From Polyodon spathula (taxonomy: Eukaryota > Chordata > Actinopteri > Acipenseriformes > Polyodontidae): 64,000 nt of DNA. Position 1 is the first letter of the stretch. Each line of letters opens with the position of its first letter. Location: NCBI RefSeq assembly GCF_017654505.1, contig NC_054558.1, forward strand, positions 14,375,628-14,439,627. Direction: 5' to 3'. The notes under the pieces are model-generated. The model was given only the letters and a program-made list of their open reading frames with translations, ran no database searches and was not told the origin of the DNA. The position numbers and the translations under genes were made by a program. Of this stretch, positions 60,020-64,000 are shown piece by piece.

Positions 60020-60761
60020 AACTTTGTGGAAGGGTGGTGGGTAATTTGCTGACACAGGAGACAGACAGGTGGATTTGGCAACACCGCACAGGTGCCCAGT
60101 TTTATTTTGGGGTGCTCGTTTTCTTTTAGCCCGCAGAGGGCGCTGTTGGTTCGTGGTCTGCTTACCAACGATGGTAAACAGAACCACGGGAATGCCAAGC
60201 AATGGTACACAATACCGGCGCACTTGCAGGTGCTTCGAAATAATAATTCAAAACAGAAGGCACAAAGAAACAGGGAAAATAAAACAGTAACAAAACTACA
60301 AAGAAAAGGTGCTGCACTTGACAGCTATATCCCGGCCGCCGCTATCCGTGAGACCCGGATCACCGACCTACACTGCTGGCTAACTAGCCTGCTTAGTTTT
60401 TTTTTTTTTTTTTCCAGGGTCTGCCCAAGGGTTCCCCGTCCTCACAGTCTCGCTGTGAAAAGTTTTGTTTCTTTTTATCTCCCGACTGGTTCTCGGTCCT
60501 GGACCAGCGCTTCCGCACTCTCGGCACGTCTATAAGGGCAGACCTGAGGAAACAGCAGAGCGTTAACTTATAGGGCTAACAATCTCCCCAAGACTCGCCT
60601 ACCAGCCATTCAGAGAGGGGGAAAGTCCACACACCCACTTTCCCACCTCCCCGTGTCGCTGCCATGACTCACAGGCGATTGTTGGACGACTGCCGCCCTC
60701 TTCCTGCAGCACTGTGAACACGCTAGCAGAGTCAGCACAGATCTCCCCCTGCTACAAACTT
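60020..60761 (-). mobile_element. Solo LTR with 5-bp target duplication AACTT
   Basis: The LTR is 60025-60756 (732 bp), TGTGGAAGG...CCTGCTACA, flanked by perfect AACTT copies (60020-60024 and 60757-60761). It is GC-richer than its surroundings. On the minus strand an AATAAA (+ strand TTTATT at about 60101-60106) lies near the 3' end. A T-run at 60399-60414 (+) interrupts the middle. The 147-codon plus-strand frame inside it is incidental. It is probably a younger insertion, judging from its composition and perfect duplication. Confidence 0.92.
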
Positions 60762-63289
60762 ATTCAACACTATTTAATGCTTGCCCTGAAAATGTCGCAA
60801 TACTGTAGCTATTCAGAGAGAACAAAATACTGGCATGTCATCTAAAACAGTCTGACCTTCAAGTGGGTCTCTTTTGTATTGGGTTATTTTTTATTTAGTG
60901 AGCTTGTAAATTTTTGAGGAACAACTCCCAACATGCAATGTGTCACTCTTTTAATTAACAACTGACTTCCATTGTATTTATACTCATTGACAATCCAGCA
61001 TTTCCCTAATCTTCGTCAACGCCTCCCGCCTCTCAAATTCATTCTCCAAAAAAGGCAACAACCCCTCTGACACATCCAAGCCATCCTGAGGCAAAGTTTA
61101 AATATAATTTGCACAACAAGTCCAATACAACTGATTCTGGTCGCATTCTTTTATTTTATAAAACTTCAGAAGCACATTTCACATTGCGGGGAGCACAGAG
61201 CTGGACTGAATGAGGCCAGCCCTGCAGCAAGGTAGAGATGGAGGCAGTGCGAGCGGGCAGCAGAGTTAATTGCTACTTTAGGGGATGACGGTGAGCCGGG
61301 GCGACAGTAAGAGCATCCGGAGCCAGCTAGCTCCTGCTGCATATTCACTCTGTCCAAGATGATAATGACAGCTGTCATCTCCCTGAGGAATTACACAGTA
61401 TGCACGTAGGGGGGCAGGAACAACCACAAAGGATCACTGGAGTCCAGGGGTGAAACAGAGGAGACCTCGGTAAACCGTTCACTTATAGTCTATTTGCTCT
61501 TGCCAGTCGAAGCTGAAAGTCCTGCTGCCTTGAAGATGTGCTCAGTTACTTCACACAGCTCTTCATTAACAGACATTTTAGCAACAGACACTGTGAAATT
61601 GGTTGTACCACAATTAAAAGGGACCAAAGTTTATAAGATGGGAATTTAACCTACAAGTGACGGCTATAAGTGAAATATTTGCTACAGAACTGTGTCACCG
61701 TAAACTAGGTTTTGGTGGGTATTTTTGCAGAAGTTAACTTGTCTATTGCCACATTCTTATTTTTTTCTGGGTGTTATTGAATCCCATGTAGGTCCAGTTT
61801 TGCAAATAAGGTTATTTTTACAGTTTTGCATTTCTTCTAAAATACCCTATGGGAGTTGTGGTCAAAATTCCCATGTTACAGAGCCTTGTCCTTTTTATTA
61901 AATTACCTTCTTCATCCACTATCATTTTGTTGTGTTTCATGTTCAAGATGTTATTTTTACTTTAGCTCATGTGAAGCCAACTTATCTTGCCATCTCAACA
62001 ACGTGCAGCTGGTATCCAATACTTGCTGCATAGGAAGTGAATTTATATCTGATCCATATATCGTTGATAAAAAAACAAATGGTGTCACAGTATTACATGT
62101 TAAAATCATGTTTTGTGTATAACTAACTTTAATTAAGTGCCGCCTTCAAAGCTATGCTGAAAGTGTATCAAACAGGGCCTAGCCTCACAGTAAGCCTGGA
62201 TGCAGAGTGACTCAGATGTGGTCTGACTCTAATTATGCCTTTGGGATGTCTTAGTTCTACAAATCCAGGTCAGCCCTGGCTGAGGAAGGTCACACTGGCC
62301 CTCCTAAACCTGCTGTTATCCAGTACTTCATTAAAATAACACTCCATAACTTTCCCTCAGGAGGGAGAGGCTTTGAAAGGGTGTAGCTTTGGCCCATGTA
62401 TAACCTTCACTTCACAAAAAATACTACCTAGATAAATATCCCTTTTAAATGAACTGTTTTCAAATAAACATACAATTTATATTGCATTAGAACTGCTCAG
62501 AAATGTTCTTAAATGTTGAGATCAATTATGCTCACTAGAGTTGACAATGGAAATGTTTTGGGGTACCCCTTCATTGGACAGAGGTGGGCTATTGTATATA
62601 TGTTTATGGTTTCCGATTTTACTAAATTCAGTGGGAAAACTGGGAAAATGTTTATTTTCTAACATGTTTAACAAATTAACAGCATTTTCAGGTGAAACAC
62701 GTTAAACTTTCAAAAAACAGGCTATATTGGATTTATAGTTCTGTTGAAATTTCTAACAGTTAAGATTTTTATTAATATAAATTACATTTGTACATCACCT
62801 TTCCTACAGTAGTAGCTCAGACCATGTTACGATTGTAGTTAATCGAAACAAACAATTCAATTTATAAATGAAAACATAACCATAAATAATGATAAATAAT
62901 TTTAAAAAAAAGAATGCACCTATCAAGGTTAAATAAACCCTCAGCAATCTTTCAAATTCAATTAAATAAACATATGAACAGCATATATAATATAATTTAA
63001 AATAAGATTAAAAAGCTAGTCTGTAATATAATTTCTTTAATTAAAAAATAACAGATATTAAGAAAAAACAGCTAAGCATTGCCCAAGAAGCCGTTTCTCC
63101 CTTCTTTTTCACATTGATCTTGAGAATACACAAAGAACCAGCTTCCGCTTCTTTTTTTTTTTTTTTTTAAAGTCATTTGTGCATCAAAAGTTTAACGTGA
63201 CAAGGTGCTTACCATAAAGGAATAGAATAGAATGTCTCTGATACAGCTGGGTGTAGTATCCACTTGTCCCCAGTAACAGAAACTAGTAA
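60762..63289. other. Unique stretch with two regulatory-like blocks
   Basis: No gene is recognised. 61160-61400 (GAGTTAATTGCTACTTTAGG, GATAATGACAGCTGTCATC with an E-box palindrome) and 62120-62420 (CTCTAATTATGCC, CTTCATTAAAATAAC) look like conserved non-coding elements by composition. A T-run lies at about 63151-63168. Confidence 0.35.
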
Positions 63290-63420
63290 GGTAGCACACT
63301 CCTGCAGATCCTTTACATTGTGAACGGTTCAATAAGGCGAAATACTCGTCATCTCATTAAAAGCGTAGAACAGCACATTTCGACACATCAGTGTCTTCAT
63401 CAGGTTACATGATAGTTTGG
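63290..63420 (-). mobile_element. Penelope-like relic with hammerhead-like core
   Basis: On the minus strand CTGATGA (63403-63397) is followed by a bulged A, a perfect 5-bp hairpin GACAC-TGAT-GTGTC and GAAA (63381-63378). These are the two invariant parts of a hammerhead ribozyme with a stem between them. Stems I and III could not be confirmed. The extra A after CTGATGA departs from the canonical fold. Assignment to Penelope-like elements is inference. Confidence 0.4.
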
Positions 63421-64000
63421 ATCGGTCTGATGAAAAAAAGTCAATGACCATGACATATATTAACAGTATGTACAGAAGAGTGTAGAACAAGAAATGCCAA
63501 TGGATAGTTCAGTCACAACTAGAGAAGTGGTTCTCAAGTTATATGCAAAAAGTGTGACAGACACTCCACTATACCCACAGAATCAGAAACTCTTCAATAA
63601 CGTACTAAATGTTTATACTGAGTTTCCTGACAACAGGATAAGTCGTAGTTATGCTAAAAACTGTTAATGCCAAGTTTCAGAACAATTGGGTAAGTAGATA
63701 ATCCCCCATACTGTGCACTGTTTAAAATCTTTTACAAGGAAATTTTAAGTTCTAGTTTCGTAAAGCATTAAAAAGCAAAAGCTTTTACCCAAAAGAGACC
63801 TGTTTACGATTCTTATTATTATTATTTTAATAGCAAGACACATACAGCGTTTAAATATTATGAGTGATGTTAAATTATTTTATCGGATTTCCATACTCAT
63901 TGCCCATAGAATTTGTTGATAGAGCAAAAGGAAATCTGGATAGTTGTGTTGTGTTTGTTTTTGTAATGTAACCTTGCAGCTGTTTTGCACATTGTTTGTT
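63421..64000. other. Non-coding stretch to window end
   Basis: No gene is recognised. 63540-63720 includes TGCCAAGTTTCAGAACAATTGG, similar in style to repeat R3. Confidence 0.35.

Noticed and set aside
60092..60535. 147-codon plus-strand frame
   Set aside because: It lies wholly inside a solo LTR of opposite orientation and includes the translated T-run (poly-Phe).
1..64000. CRISPR array, prokaryotic operon or rRNA genes
   Set aside because: There are no spaced identical direct repeats, no operon-like ORF packing and no rRNA sequence. All features are eukaryotic repeats.

Overview
The window looks like non-coding DNA from a large, AT-rich vertebrate genome. A ray-finned fish is most likely, because Tc1/mariner with IR/DR ends, PIF/Harbinger, CR1/L2-like LINEs, tRNA-derived SINEs with an L2-like tail, Ty3/gypsy LTRs and Penelope-type traces occur together. 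A non-teleost lineage is possible but cannot be shown from sequence alone. I find no intact host gene, rRNA or functional tRNA gene. Every recognisable protein homology belongs to a mobile element, and nearly all of these are broken.

Layout. 1-10 kb: a Harbinger transposase pseudogene running off the left edge, a low-complexity ATACAAAATAC block, a SINE with a fragment of a second element at its tail, a LINE 3' piece, a MITE with an 8-bp target duplication (4542-4954) and a small TA-flanked MITE (8035-8160). 9.7-10.4 kb: a solo LTR splitting a GATA microsatellite. 11.6-12.7 kb: a degenerate tandem array built on the phrase CTGAGAGCCAG. 15.5-21.4 kb: a dense transposon cluster holding a Tc1 element (15478-17038), solo LTRs at 17245-17672 and 19300-19996 with perfect 5-bp duplications, and a 1.3-kb element with about 140-bp terminal inverted repeats around a 231-codon ORF (20084-21381). 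22-23 kb: a 192-bp tandem duplication and a minisatellite. 26-31 kb: two copies of a second SINE and an internally deleted Ty3/gypsy element with target duplication ATTAC. 31-36 kb: mostly unique DNA. 36.9-41.5 kb: a hammerhead-like relic, a dead Tc1 copy, an LTR-like region and SINEs. 42-55 kb: SINE and LINE fragments, long microsatellites and a LINE reverse-transcriptase pseudogene (51290-52600). 56-64 kb: a SINE, a 46-bp minisatellite, a GC-richer solo LTR (60025-60756) and a second hammerhead-like core.

Between the repeats lie unique blocks with clusters of TAAT/ATTA homeodomain-type cores (near 1.1, 6.1, 23.3, 25.6, 36.0, 39.5, 43.8, 51.0, 58.3, 61.3 and 62.2 kb). These could be conserved non-coding regulatory elements in a gene desert. 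This is inference from composition and needs alignment to other genomes.

The best candidate for an undescribed system is the 20084-21381 element. A 3'-end fragment of the same family lies at 2567-2875 on the other strand.
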